The notes under the pieces were generated by a model. It was not told the origin of the DNA, ran no database searches, and was given only the letters and a program-made list of their open reading frames with translations. A stretch of DNA of 64,000 bases from positions 334,409-398,408 of the forward strand of contig JAKLJI010000001.1 of NCBI GenBank assembly GCA_023151275.1. The letters are read 5' to 3'. This document shows, one piece after another, positions 44,845 to 53,908 of the stretch (its first letter is position 1; the number at the start of each line of letters is the position of its first letter). Position numbers and translations under genes: made by a program. Origin of the DNA: Bacteroidia bacterium (GTDB lineage Bacteria; Bacteroidota; Bacteroidia; UKL13-3).

Positions 44845-45141
44845 ATGGCAAACCATAAATCAGCTAAAAAAAGAATCCGTAGCAATGCTACCAAGCGTTT
44901 AAGAAACCGCTATCAGGCAAAAACAACCCGTACACTTTCTAAACGTATCCGTACTTCAACTGTAAAGAGTGAAGCTGAAGCACTTTTGAAAGAAGTAAGT
45001 TCATTGCTTGACAAATTGGCTAAGCGTTCTGTGATTCACAAGAACAAAGCTTCTAACCAGAAGTCGAAATTGGCTAAAGCTGTTGCCAAAATTGGAACTG
45101 CTCCAGTAGAAGTAGCTAAAAAAAGCACCAAAAAGAAATAA
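44845..45141 (+). CDS. rpsT: 30S ribosomal protein S20
   Basis: A 98-residue highly basic three-helix protein that binds 16S rRNA early in small-subunit assembly. The start MANHKSAKKRIRSNATKR is characteristic of S20, and HKNKASNQKSKLAKAVAKI near the C-terminus matches the family. The tail is Ala/Lys-rich. It is monocistronic: it has its own strong promoter and ends in a hairpin terminator before radC. Confidence 0.97.
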   Translation: MANHKSAKKRIRSNATKRLRNRYQAKTTRTLSKRIRTSTVKSEAEALLKEVSSLLDKLAKRSVIHKNKASNQKSKLAKAVAKIGTAPVEVAKKSTKKK

Positions 45142-45162
45142 TCAGTTCTCTGATATAGATTT

Positions 45163-45195
45163 AAGGCTTTCCTTAATAGGAAAGCCTTTTTTATT
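45163..45195 (+). terminator. Intrinsic terminator after rpsT
   Basis: AAGGCTTTCC (45163-45172), loop TTAATA, GGAAAGCCTT (45179-45188) and a T-rich run. radC starts 16 bases further on. Confidence 0.92.
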
Positions 45196-45210
45196 TTTTT
45201 TCTTTCGGGC

Positions 45211-45909
45211 ATGAATATGAACCCTGCCCCACAACGAATAAAACAACTCCACGAGGACGACAGACCTCGGGAAAAACTGCTCAAAAAAGGCGGAAAAACC
45301 CTCAGCAATTCAGAATTGCTGGCCATTTTGATTGGCTCGGGTAACAAACAGAAAAGCGCACTCGATCTTGGCAAAGAGGTTATGGAAGCCGCATCGCACA
45401 GCCTTAACAACCTTGGAAAATTTTCCAGCGCAGATTTCTTAAAAATTTCAGGACTTGGGCCGGCAAAAGCTGTAGTTCTATTGGCTATGCTTGAATTAGG
45501 CCGGCGAAGAGGCGAAGAAAGCGCCATCGAACGAAAATCAATTAAAAGCAGCCGCGATGCCGTTGAGCTGATTCGCGACCACCTCAGAGACCTTGAACAT
45601 GAAGAGTTTTGGTTGATTATGATGAACCGAGGTGCTTTTTTGATTGATAAAATCATGCTAAGCTCCGGAGGAACAGGCAGCACGGTGGTAGATCCCAAAA
45701 TGCTTTTCAGAATTGCACTTCAACACAAAACCAGCATGCTCATTGTGGCGCACAATCACCCATCAGGCACTTTAAAGCCCAGTGAAGCCGACATCAAACT
45801 AACCGAACAATTAAAAAATGGAGCCAAATTGCTGGATATTGTTTTTGCAGACCATGTGATAATTGCCGGTAACGACTATTACAGTTTTGCTGATGAAGGA
45901 AAGCTTTAG
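45211..45909 (+). CDS. radC: RadC/YsxA family protein (JAMM domain)
   Basis: A 232-residue protein with an N-terminal helix-hairpin-helix DNA-binding segment (ISGLGPAKAVVLLAMLELGRR) and a C-terminal JAMM/MPN-plus metallopeptidase-type domain with HNHPSG and an Asp ten residues on (HNHPSGTLKPSEAD), the metal-ligand pattern. The name radC is historical; a repair role is not established. The stop TAG lies exactly at the edge of a MITE-like repeat copy. Confidence 0.93.
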   Translation: MNMNPAPQRIKQLHEDDRPREKLLKKGGKTLSNSELLAILIGSGNKQKSALDLGKEVMEAASHSLNNLGKFSSADFLKISGLGPAKAVVLLAMLELGRRRGEESAIERKSIKSSRDAVELIRDHLRDLEHEEFWLIMMNRGAFLIDKIMLSSGGTGSTVVDPKMLFRIALQHKTSMLIVAHNHPSGTLKPSEADIKLTEQLKNGAKLLDIVFADHVIIAGNDYYSFADEGKL

Positions 45910-46075
45910 CATTTGACCATCTATTACTGCCCAAAATGCCTGTGAAATTAGCCGTAAACTCAGTTTCCCTCACTCACCGTAACGGTGCATTATGCCTTGC
46001 TCGTGAAACTGCCAATTTCTTTGGCCTTTTGGCCCTCATGACGAAGTTCAAATGCGTAATCCGGGTTTAATGTTA
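45909..46075 (-). repeat. MITE-like element, copy B
   Basis: About 167 bases, 96 percent identical to copy A at 11045-11225 but inverted relative to it (six substitutions, no gaps). It begins at the last base of the radC stop codon. The terminal inverted repeat on the radC side is truncated to GCATTTG, whereas the other end is complete. An internal palindrome CACCGTTACGGTG is perfect here. The frame through the copy is open in both copies, but the substitutions are mostly amino-acid changing. Confidence 0.82.
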
Positions 46076-46131
46076 GATTAATAAGGGAGTTAGGCGGCAA
46101 TCCTGCCGATTTTGCTACATTCGCATTTCTT

Positions 46132-46650
46132 ATGCCTTTCAGACATATTCAAAACTTCCGGATGTGGCTTCGCCAATACCCAATGACCCGGAAATTCCTG
46201 AAATTTGGAATAGTTGGAGCAACGAGCGCAGGGGTTAGTCTTGGTGTTTTTTGGCTAATTGCCTCTCAATATCCGGCACTTAACTTGGTTTCAAAAGCCA
46301 TTGGCTACATCATGGGTTTCTTTGTGGGATTTACCCTCAACAAATTCTGGACCTATATCGACCAAACCGAGGATGGCGAAAAATACCTCCTCAAATACAT
46401 CATGGTTTATGCCATAACCTTTGTGGTTTACCTGGTTTTTAATTTTGTATGCGACCACTGGCTGCATCCCAATATGTGGTTTGCAAGCCTGGCTGCCAAT
46501 ATTGACCAAAGTGGTTTATCCTTATGGTTGAGCGAAAACGGACCACTGGTTTCCAATTTGCTGGCCATTGGGTTGAATGTATTTCTAAACTTTTTTGGAA
46601 CGAACTTCCTGGTGTTCAAAGTTCCAGAACCCGATCATTTGTTTGAATAG
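46132..46650 (+). CDS. GtrA family membrane protein
   Basis: A 172-residue inner-membrane protein with four transmembrane helices. FLKFGIVGATSAGVSLGVFWLI at the N-terminus and the GYIMGFFVGFTLNKFWTY motif, with its conserved Asn-Lys-x-Trp, are GtrA hallmarks; FLNFFGTNFLVF closes the fold. GtrA-like proteins are proposed flippases for polyprenyl-linked sugars. Nothing local suggests the sugar. A near-consensus TACATTCG box sits just upstream. It converges on carB across a short terminator. Confidence 0.92.
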   Translation: MPFRHIQNFRMWLRQYPMTRKFLKFGIVGATSAGVSLGVFWLIASQYPALNLVSKAIGYIMGFFVGFTLNKFWTYIDQTEDGEKYLLKYIMVYAITFVVYLVFNFVCDHWLHPNMWFASLAANIDQSGLSLWLSENGPLVSNLLAIGLNVFLNFFGTNFLVFKVPEPDHLFE

Positions 46651-46654
46651 ACAC

Positions 46655-46682
46655 AAAAAAACCGGCTTTCGCCGGTTTTTTT
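46655..46682. terminator. Bidirectional terminator between gtrA and carB
   Basis: AAAAAACCGGC, loop TTTC, GCCGGTTTTTT. The stop of carB is right beside it. Confidence 0.92.
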
Positions 46683-49500
46683 ATCTGCTTAAGTACATAC
46701 TCTTCTCTTTGTACATCTGCCTGAAATACGGGTCATTCAAATCTTTGATAAAGCGAATGGCCTCTCCGGTAGATTTCATTTCGGGACCAAGTTCTTTGTT
46801 TACACCCGGAAACTTCTCAAACGAAAACACGGGTTCTTTGATGGCGTAACCGCTAAGCTTGCGTTCAAAGGTGAAATCACTGAGCTTATTCACCCCAAGC
46901 ATAATCTTGGTGGCAATGTTGATATACGGAATCTGATAGGCTTTAGCAATAAAAGGAACCGTGCGGCTGGCACGTGGATTGGCTTCAATTACATAAACCT
47001 TTTCATTTTTAATGGCAAACTGAATGTTTAGCAAGCCACTGATGTTCATGCTGGTTGCAAGCCGTTTGGCATAGGATTCCATTTGGTCTTGTACATTTTG
47101 GCTTAGGCTAAATGGAGGAAGAACAGCAGAACTGTCGCCGGAATGGATACCGGCAGGCTCAATATGTTCCATCATTCCAATTACATGCGCATCAGCACCA
47201 TCGCAAATCAAGTCAATTTCTGCTTCTTCGGCCCTATCTAAGAAGTGGTCAATCAACACACGGTTTCCTGGCAAATCGCCAAGCAAATCAATAACCGCCT
47301 GCTCCAATTCTTCATCGTTAATAACAATCTTCATGCCTTGGCCTCCCAAAACGTAGCTCGGACGAACCAATACCGGGTAGCCCACTTTATTGGCTACCTT
47401 AATAGCCTCGTCGGCATCTTCAGCCACACCGTAATCCGGATAAGGAATGTCCAACTCCTTTAACAAGTCTGAGAAACTACCGCGGTCTTCCGAAATATCC
47501 ATATCCGGGAAACTGGTTCCAATAATCTTAATTCCTTGCTCGTGAAGCTTTCGGGCTAATTTCAGCGCCGTTTGTCCGCCAAGTTGAACAATTACGCCCT
47601 CCGGTTTTTCAAGTTCAACAATTTCGCGCAGGTTTTCCCAGAATACCGGTTCAAAATACAACTTATCGGCCATGTCGAAATCTGTACTTACGGTTTCTGG
47701 ATTGCAGTTAATCATGATGGCTTCATAACCACTCTCTTTAGCAGCAAGCAACCCGTGCACGCAGCTGTAATCAAACTCAATGCCCTGGCCAATGCGGTTT
47801 GGACCGGAACCCAGAACAATGATTTTCTTTTTATCGCTAACTACGCTTTCATTTTCTCCATCAAAGGTTGAATAGAAATAGTTGGTTGGCGAAGGGAATT
47901 CAGCTGCACAGGTATCCACCATTTTATAAATACGGTGGATTCCCATTTCCTTTCTAAGATTCCAAACTTCATCTTCGGTGGTATCTCCACCCAACAAGTA
48001 AGCAATCTGAATATCACTATATCCCTTTTGCTTCAGTTCAACCATTAACTCACGCGGGATATTCTTTAGGTTGAAGCGTTTGGTATCCACTTCAAGCCTA
48101 ACCATATCGTTGATTTGATTCAGGAACCAACGGTCAATCTTGGTGATTTTTTCGAGCGACGAAATGGGCATACCCAAGCTAAGTGCATCCTTTACGGCAA
48201 ACATTCTATCCCAGCTCGGATTCTTCAATTTCTCAACAATATCTTCCAGTTTGCGTTGCTGGTAACCATCGGCACCCAAACCATTTCGCTTTATCTCAAG
48301 GCTTTGAGCTGCCTTTTGGAAAGCTTCAATAAAGGTACGGCCAATGCCCATTACCTCACCTACAGCTTTCATTTGAAGACCAAGGGTTTTGTTTGAACCT
48401 TTAAACTTATCAAAATTCCAGCGCGGTATTTTTACGATAACATAATCGAGTGCGGGTTCAAAGTAAGCCGAAGTTGTTTTGGTAACCGGATTATTGAGTT
48501 CATCCAAGTGATAACCAATAGCTAGTTTGGCAGCAATCTTGGCAATCGGATATCCGGTTGCTTTAGAGGCCAAAGCCGAAGAACGAGAAACACGCGGATT
48601 AATCTCTACAGCAATAATGTCTTCGTTTTCAGGATTTACAGCAAACTGAACATTGCAACCACCGGCAAAATTTCCAATACTGCGCATCATCTTGATACCA
48701 AGGGTACGCATTTTTTGAAAACAGGTATCGCTTAAGGTCATTGCCGGAGCCACGGTAATGGAATCTCCGGTATGAATGCCCATGGGGTCAAAATTCTCAA
48801 TGGTACAAATGATGGCTACGCTATCGTTTTTATCGCGCAGCAATTCCAATTCAAATTCTTTCCAGCCGAAAACAGCTTTCTCAACCAGCACTTCGTGCGT
48901 TGGCGAGGCGGTTAACCCGCGTTGCAACGCGCCATCCAATTCTTCTTTAGCCCAAACAAATCCGCCACCGGTACCGCCTAAGGTATAAGAAGGACGAATT
49001 ACCAAAGGAAATCCAATTTCCTGGGCAATCTCTTTGCCCTCCAAAAAGGAGTTTGCTGTCCGGGAAGGTGCTACACCAACTCCTATTTCAAGCATTTTTT
49101 GTCTGAACTTTTCGCGATTCTCGGTAGTATCGATGGCTTTGGTATCTACCCCAATCATACGCACATTGTATTTTTCCCAAAGACCAATTTCTTCGCACTC
49201 AATGGCAAGATTCAATGCAGTTTGTCCGCCCATGGTAGGAAGAACAGCGTCAATTTGATGCTCCTGCAAAATCTGTTCAATGGATTGAGAAGTTAATGGA
49301 AGCAGGTAAACATGATCTGCAGTTACCGGGTCTGTCATAATGGTTGCCGGATTGCTGTTGATTAGAATAACCTTGATTCCTTCTTCTTTTAAGGAGCGTG
49401 CTGCCTGACTTCCTGAATAGTCAAACTCACAGGCTTGACCAATAATAATTGGGCCGCTACCAATTATAAGAACGGATTTGATGCTGGTATCTTTTGGCAT
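46681..49500 (-). CDS. carB: Carbamoyl-phosphate synthase large chain, lacking the C-terminal regulatory domain
   Basis: A 939-residue large subunit with two ATP-grasp synthetase halves: the first begins LIIGSGPIIIGQACEFDYSG and the second IIVLGSGPNRIGQGIEFDYSC, with the central oligomerisation helices between. It makes carbamoyl phosphate from ammonia (supplied by CarA), bicarbonate and two ATP for pyrimidine and arginine synthesis. Typical enzymes have about 1070 residues; this one stops near the end of the second ATP-grasp half, so the MGS-like allosteric domain (UMP/IMP/ornithine control) is missing. carA is not in this window. Confidence 0.96.
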   Translation of the reverse strand: MPKDTSIKSVLIIGSGPIIIGQACEFDYSGSQAARSLKEEGIKVILINSNPATIMTDPVTADHVYLLPLTSQSIEQILQEHQIDAVLPTMGGQTALNLAIECEEIGLWEKYNVRMIGVDTKAIDTTENREKFRQKMLEIGVGVAPSRTANSFLEGKEIAQEIGFPLVIRPSYTLGGTGGGFVWAKEELDGALQRGLTASPTHEVLVEKAVFGWKEFELELLRDKNDSVAIICTIENFDPMGIHTGDSITVAPAMTLSDTCFQKMRTLGIKMMRSIGNFAGGCNVQFAVNPENEDIIAVEINPRVSRSSALASKATGYPIAKIAAKLAIGYHLDELNNPVTKTTSAYFEPALDYVIVKIPRWNFDKFKGSNKTLGLQMKAVGEVMGIGRTFIEAFQKAAQSLEIKRNGLGADGYQQRKLEDIVEKLKNPSWDRMFAVKDALSLGMPISSLEKITKIDRWFLNQINDMVRLEVDTKRFNLKNIPRELMVELKQKGYSDIQIAYLLGGDTTEDEVWNLRKEMGIHRIYKMVDTCAAEFPSPTNYFYSTFDGENESVVSDKKKIIVLGSGPNRIGQGIEFDYSCVHGLLAAKESGYEAIMINCNPETVSTDFDMADKLYFEPVFWENLREIVELEKPEGVIVQLGGQTALKLARKLHEQGIKIIGTSFPDMDISEDRGSFSDLLKELDIPYPDYGVAEDADEAIKVANKVGYPVLVRPSYVLGGQGMKIVINDEELEQAVIDLLGDLPGNRVLIDHFLDRAEEAEIDLICDGADAHVIGMMEHIEPAGIHSGDSSAVLPPFSLSQNVQDQMESYAKRLATSMNISGLLNIQFAIKNEKVYVIEANPRASRTVPFIAKAYQIPYINIATKIMLGVNKLSDFTFERKLSGYAIKEPVFSFEKFPGVNKELGPEMKSTGEAIRFIKDLNDPYFRQMYKEKSMYLSR

Positions 49501-49623
49501 AAACAGTTTATGATGTCAATTCATGTACCGATGAGGAGGGCAACTGTCGGTATAAATTGTGCAAATGTAGAGCTAATTTTCTGGTCTTTTTTCACCATTG
49601 AAAAAAGTATTTTTACACAAGCA

Positions 49624-50460
49624 ATGAATGCGCACAAACAACCACTTGAATATGCTTTGTATCAGGGAACTGAGGGACAAATAAGTTATTTCTATTCGCG
49701 CAGCGGTGAAAATCTACTCCTCTTCTTTCCCGGTTATGGCCAAACCCACCTGCACTATCAAGATTGGGTGGAGCATCTTCCCAAAAACTGGTCATTCTTA
49801 ATGATTAACCATTTTGGATTTTGCGATTCGGTTTGGGAAAGCAAGCCCCAAAGTGACAGATTGTGGGCTAAGGCGGTAAAAAATCTGGTTGACGAAGTGC
49901 ATGGAAAACCCAAAAACCTGGGAATTGGAGCCTTTAGTTTAGGCAACTGGCTAGCTGCAAAACTCATTCAAAGTAAGTTATTCAATCCCAATTTTTGGGT
50001 GGTATTTGCAAGTCCGGGAAATGGGTTTTCGCGTTTGGTTTGGGTTTCAAACACACTTTTTCCGCTCAAGCAGTTATTCGCCTGGTTTTGCAAAAATCCA
50101 AAGCAATTAATAGGAAGCGCTGCTTTAATTGCAAGACTTGGCTTGATTCCTTTGCAACGGGTTCGACTTTTGGAACTGCAGCTGGGAAGCATTGATCAAG
50201 CAAAACAAGTTTACCAGAATTGGAAAAACATGGTTCATTTTATTCCCGACTGGAAAAAAGTAGTTGAAGGTTTGAAAGAGAAAGAGCCAGATATTTTATT
50301 TCTATACGGGTCAAGTGACAAAATCACACCAGGAAAAAAGCTAACCACTTACTTCAAACAAAAAGCAGCAATTGTGGAATTTAGAGGTGCGCATTCCCAT
50401 AAAAACCAGGAAGCTTTTGGCCGTATAGTTCAATTTCTGAATAAAAAAAGGGAACAATAA
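49624..50460 (+). CDS. Alpha/beta hydrolase
   Basis: A 278-residue hydrolase of the alpha/beta fold. The open frame extends upstream into 49435, but the ATG at 49624 (MNAHKQPLEYALYQGTEG) is preferred, since the extra residues overlap the carB start region and are not homologous. LLLFFPGYGQTHLHYQDW contains the oxyanion region, the nucleophile elbow is GAFSLGNWLA, the Asp is in SSDKITPGKK and the His in RGAHSHKNQ. The substrate is unknown; no signal peptide is seen, so it is cytoplasmic. Confidence 0.88.
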   Translation: MNAHKQPLEYALYQGTEGQISYFYSRSGENLLLFFPGYGQTHLHYQDWVEHLPKNWSFLMINHFGFCDSVWESKPQSDRLWAKAVKNLVDEVHGKPKNLGIGAFSLGNWLAAKLIQSKLFNPNFWVVFASPGNGFSRLVWVSNTLFPLKQLFAWFCKNPKQLIGSAALIARLGLIPLQRVRLLELQLGSIDQAKQVYQNWKNMVHFIPDWKKVVEGLKEKEPDILFLYGSSDKITPGKKLTTYFKQKAAIVEFRGAHSHKNQEAFGRIVQFLNKKREQ

Positions 50461-50489
50461 GCCTGATTTTACGCCCATTCCGCAACAAG

Positions 50490-50521
50490 ATTGGGCAACT
50501 AAAGATTTTCCAATAACTTTG
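50490..50521 (+). promoter_or_regulatory. Promoter predicting a leaderless TPR mRNA
   Basis: ATTG at 50490-50493, 20 bases, then TAACTTTG at 50514-50521. The ATG of the TPR gene is at 50527, 6 bases beyond the -7 box, so transcription should start on or next to the start codon. Confidence 0.55.
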
Positions 50522-50526
50522 GTTCG

Positions 50527-51099
50527 ATGAAAAGTGCAATCCGATTTCTGATTTACTTGCTGATTATTGTTGTGGTTTTTCTGGCCACCTGGTTCATCAG
50601 CGAACGGTATCGGGCTCCGGAAGACAAATTGAGAGAGATATACGACCAGAACTTCAAACCCTGCCTGAATTACTGGACAAGCGACCCAAATTATACCGAT
50701 TCCACCGGCTTAAGTCAGATTGCCATGAAGTACTACGAAAAGGGCGATTACTCAACAGCCATCGAAGGATTCCAAAATTTTGAGCCACGAACCGAAGAAG
50801 AAGGATTTTATCATTTGTACTTGGGTTTATCCTACCTCAAAACCGATTTCGACAACCTTGCCATCTACCGACTTCAACTGGCAACACAATCCTTCCGCGA
50901 TTTTACCAATATTCAAATGAGCAAATGGTACCTTTCCTTGGCGTATTTAAAAGCTGGTAGAGACAATGAAGCGCTTGAAGGTTTTCAGGATATTGTTCGC
51001 TTAAACGCCCGCCAACGCCCACAAGCCGAAGTAATTATTGAACGTATTGAACAGGCAAAAAACCCGTTGCGGGCTATGCTCGGCGCATTTAAAAACTAA
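50527..51099 (+). CDS. TPR-repeat membrane protein
   Basis: A 190-residue protein with one N-terminal transmembrane helix (IRFLIYLLIIVVVFLATWF) and a C-terminal TPR-like array (about 65-180): SQIAMKYYEKGDYSTAIEGFQNF, FYHLYLGLSYLKTDFDNLAI, and MSKWYLSLAYLKAGRDNEALEGFQDIV. TPR domains are protein-interaction scaffolds. The partner is unknown. The transcript may be leaderless. A terminator separates it from the convergent tRNA gene. Confidence 0.85.
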   Translation: MKSAIRFLIYLLIIVVVFLATWFISERYRAPEDKLREIYDQNFKPCLNYWTSDPNYTDSTGLSQIAMKYYEKGDYSTAIEGFQNFEPRTEEEGFYHLYLGLSYLKTDFDNLAIYRLQLATQSFRDFTNIQMSKWYLSLAYLKAGRDNEALEGFQDIVRLNARQRPQAEVIIERIEQAKNPLRAMLGAFKN

Positions 51100-51122
51100 G
51101 CATTAACTCAAACCGGATAAAC

Positions 51123-51156
51123 AAAAAAGGCACTTCAAACGAGGTGCCTTTTTTGT
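51123..51156. terminator. Bidirectional terminator, TPR gene and tRNA-Leu
   Basis: AAAAAAGGCAC (51123-51133), 10-base loop, GTGCCTTTTTT (51144-51154), followed by TTG. It terminates both the TPR gene and the leftward tRNA. Confidence 0.92.
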
Positions 51157-51158
51157 TG

Positions 51159-51240
51159 TGCGCAAGAGGAGACTCGAACTCCTAAGGGTTGCCCCACTGG
51201 CTTCTGAGACCAGCGCGTATACCAATTCCGCCACTTGCGC
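51159..51240 (-). tRNA. tRNA-Leu (anticodon CAG)
   Basis: On the minus strand an 82-base type II tRNA: acceptor stem GCGCAAG pairing with CTTGCGC, D-arm, anticodon stem CTGGT/GCCAG with loop CTCAGAA (anticodon CAG at its centre), a variable arm with GGGGCAACCC, and a T-arm containing GTTCGAGTC. The long variable arm fits leucine. The terminal CCA is not encoded (discriminator A is followed by CAA). Confidence 0.96.
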
Positions 51241-51327
51241 AATAACGCCCCTTCCAAACGAAGGGACGCAAATATAGAAAAATTCAACCAACCGGAAAAT
51301 CCTGATTTGTTTGGAAAACAAGTCGGA

Positions 51328-53799
51328 TTAGAACTTCAAATTTAAATTCAGCAAATAGTTTCTTCCTGCTTGAGGGAAATAATAATTAAAGTCTCTGCGC
51401 GTGCCTCCAATAATTCCGCTAAAGGTGTAACCATTAGGTTCGTACTTCTCACTTAACAGGTTGTTTACCTGAAGGGTAATTCGTACCGATTCAAACCAAA
51501 AAGGCATTTTCTTCTCCCAAGCTACGCGAACATCATTCACAAAAAAGCCATCTAAGCTTCTGGCCTTATTGCCGGTATTGTCTAAAAATTGCCGCGAAAC
51601 ATATTTACTGATAAGCTCTGTTGTGAAACCCGGAAACCAGGCATAACTCAAGGAACTACCCCCTACCCAATCCGGAGAAAACGCAATGGGACTGCTTTTA
51701 TACTTCGTTTGAACCTGAGTTCCCAAATCCCAATCGTCAACAAACTCGGTAAATTCTACAATTCGATTCCGGCTCCAGCTTAGGTTTGAGCTCCAGGTTA
51801 GGCGATTTGAAACCCGAAGCGCATAGGCAAGTTCAATTCCGGTTCGGTAACTTTTGGGAACATTAACCCGGTTGTATGCACCAACATCATTTATCTCGCC
51901 AGTAGCCACCAATTGGTCTTTGTAATACATCAAATACGTATTGGCAGTAAATGCCTGATTTCTGCCTGTGAGTTTATATCCCAATTCCCCATTGTACATG
52001 TGCTCCGGTTTTGGAATACTTGAACCACTGGCTTGAATGATATCATTCCGAATGGGTTCTTTTCCCGCTACTCCAACATAGGCATACACCTGTGCTTTTG
52101 GATTAAGTAGATATGAAACTCCGGCTTTAGGATTGAAAAAGTTGTAGTTGAGGTTGAAATCATAAGGTCGGTAAGTACTTCCATCCAAATCCTCACCCTT
52201 AAGTGTATAGGCAATGGTTCTAAACTGCAAATCCAGGAAAGTTTGCCACTTGGCGCCAAACTTCTTGTTCACCTTGGCGTAGATATTGAAGTCTGTTTTA
52301 GCTGATTTTCCTTCGTAAAAATTCTTCTCCAAATCGGATAGTGTTCCAACTGAAGACCAAACCAATTTCCCAAAATGCCGGCCATCGTAGCGGTGAATTC
52401 CGGTGCCCACTACCAAATTGAAGTCCGGTTTCTCCAAATTCCACGACGAAACCAATCCGTAGAAATCATTATCCAACCAGCGCTGCCTCACAAAATCTCC
52501 GCTTGTCAAGGTATCGCTTCCAAAAACAGGATTAGCCAATTTGTATTTACTGAATTTTTCATCGGGCCTAAACTCTTCGTAATAGCCTCTTCCGTAGGTA
52601 TAGTGCAAGCCCGTATTCCAACTGCTGTTTTTTCCGGTTTGATAGGTATAAAACGCCTGAAAATGATCTTGTTGGTAGTTATCGGTTTGATTTTTATAGG
52701 TGAAGGAATTGTAGGTTCTATTACCGGATGAAAGCAGCAACGCATAATCAGCCGGGCTCATCCATAAATCGGAAGCCAATTGCTGCATGCCGGCAAAATC
52801 CCCTTTTAATCTGGCCTCGGGAACGCCATTCCAGGCTTGATAGGTTTGTTCTTTGCCCGAGAACTGATTGATTTTTAAGGTACTCTTTTTGCCATACCGG
52901 GCGGCAGAAACAAAATACGATTTTAAGTCGGAGAAGGAGCGATCTATAAATCCATCGGATTTGATGAGTGAAAGACGCGCATCTACAGACCAGCCATTGT
53001 CCATAATTCCTGTTCCGGCTCTTAGCATCAAGCGACGGGTATTAAAAGAACCCAGAGTTGATGAAATCTCGGAATACGGTTTTTCGGCAACCACATCGGT
53101 TTGAAGATTAACACTCGCCCCAAAAGCAGCGGCACCATTGGTTGATGTTCCGGCGCCCCGTTGAATTTGAATGGATTGAGTTGAGCTTGCAAAATCCGGA
53201 GTATTTACCCAAAACATGCCATGCGATTCGGCATCATTTAAGGGAATTCCATTGATGGTAACATTGGTTCGGGTTGGATCTACACCACGGATTCGAATGC
53301 CCGTATAACCAATTCCGGCGCCGGCATCTGAATTAATGACCACATTGGGAGTAAGATTTAATAACGAAGGCATGTCTTGACCCAGGTTTTGCTTGCTGAT
53401 TTCTTGATGCGTTAGGTTGGTGAATGTCCCCGGAGCATCTTTCTGCATGCGGGTTGATCGCACCAAAACCTCATCAGCAATAAGTGAAAGCGGTTGCAAG
53501 GAAATGTTAATTAGCTGGCTGGGAGAAGAACCAACACTTACAGAAACCTGCTCTTTTTTGAATTGATGCAGCGTGAGCAAAACCGTGTAATTCCCCGGTT
53601 TTAGTTTGCTAAAGACAAAAACACCATCTGCATTGGACTGCGCTCGCTGAATGAGTTTTCCTTGTTGAACAAGTTGAACATCGGCATCGGCCAAAGCATT
53701 GAGTGTAAGCGCATGCTGAACTTTTCCCTGGAGCTGATGCTGAGCAGTCAGCTGCAAGGAGATCAAAAACAAGAAACAAAAATTAAACCATTTTAGCAT
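51328..53799 (-). CDS. TonB-dependent receptor, TPP-riboswitch controlled
   Basis: An 823-residue outer-membrane receptor: signal peptide (MLKWFNFCFLFLISLQLTAQ), a carboxypeptidase-like beta-sandwich (about 20-105), a plug domain (about 115-235, with GIGYTGIRIRGVDPTRTNVTING) and a beta-barrel ending in the aromatic-terminal LNLNLKF. It takes up a ligand through the outer membrane using ExbBD-TonB. A TPP riboswitch just upstream on the same strand suggests uptake of thiamin or a thiamin precursor, repressed when TPP is plentiful. No inner-membrane thiamin transporter or thiamin synthesis gene is in the window. Confidence 0.92.
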   Translation of the reverse strand: MLKWFNFCFLFLISLQLTAQHQLQGKVQHALTLNALADADVQLVQQGKLIQRAQSNADGVFVFSKLKPGNYTVLLTLHQFKKEQVSVSVGSSPSQLINISLQPLSLIADEVLVRSTRMQKDAPGTFTNLTHQEISKQNLGQDMPSLLNLTPNVVINSDAGAGIGYTGIRIRGVDPTRTNVTINGIPLNDAESHGMFWVNTPDFASSTQSIQIQRGAGTSTNGAAAFGASVNLQTDVVAEKPYSEISSTLGSFNTRRLMLRAGTGIMDNGWSVDARLSLIKSDGFIDRSFSDLKSYFVSAARYGKKSTLKINQFSGKEQTYQAWNGVPEARLKGDFAGMQQLASDLWMSPADYALLLSSGNRTYNSFTYKNQTDNYQQDHFQAFYTYQTGKNSSWNTGLHYTYGRGYYEEFRPDEKFSKYKLANPVFGSDTLTSGDFVRQRWLDNDFYGLVSSWNLEKPDFNLVVGTGIHRYDGRHFGKLVWSSVGTLSDLEKNFYEGKSAKTDFNIYAKVNKKFGAKWQTFLDLQFRTIAYTLKGEDLDGSTYRPYDFNLNYNFFNPKAGVSYLLNPKAQVYAYVGVAGKEPIRNDIIQASGSSIPKPEHMYNGELGYKLTGRNQAFTANTYLMYYKDQLVATGEINDVGAYNRVNVPKSYRTGIELAYALRVSNRLTWSSNLSWSRNRIVEFTEFVDDWDLGTQVQTKYKSSPIAFSPDWVGGSSLSYAWFPGFTTELISKYVSRQFLDNTGNKARSLDGFFVNDVRVAWEKKMPFWFESVRITLQVNNLLSEKYEPNGYTFSGIIGGTRRDFNYYFPQAGRNYLLNLNLKF

Positions 53800-53829
53800 G
53801 GTGTAAACAGTTAAGGATTTTAAAATAAA

Positions 53830-53849
53830 CCGCAGCAGGGGCTGCGCGG
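53830..53849 (-). terminator. Possible riboswitch expression-platform hairpin
   Basis: On the minus strand, a GC-rich hairpin with stem GCTGCG/CGCAGC and a 4-base loop, followed by TTTATTTT. It lies between the TPP aptamer and the receptor start (53799) and could be the terminator controlled by the aptamer. Confidence 0.5.
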
Positions 53850-53908
53850 CCTTAAACTGGTTTACCCTATGAAGATCGGAAGATCTGAAACCGAAAACAT
53901 GAAATCCC

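Noticed and set aside
45909-46065. Open frame of ~53 codons through both copies of the MITE-like repeat
   Set aside because: Five of the six differences between the copies change the amino acid in that frame, so it is not under protein-coding constraint.
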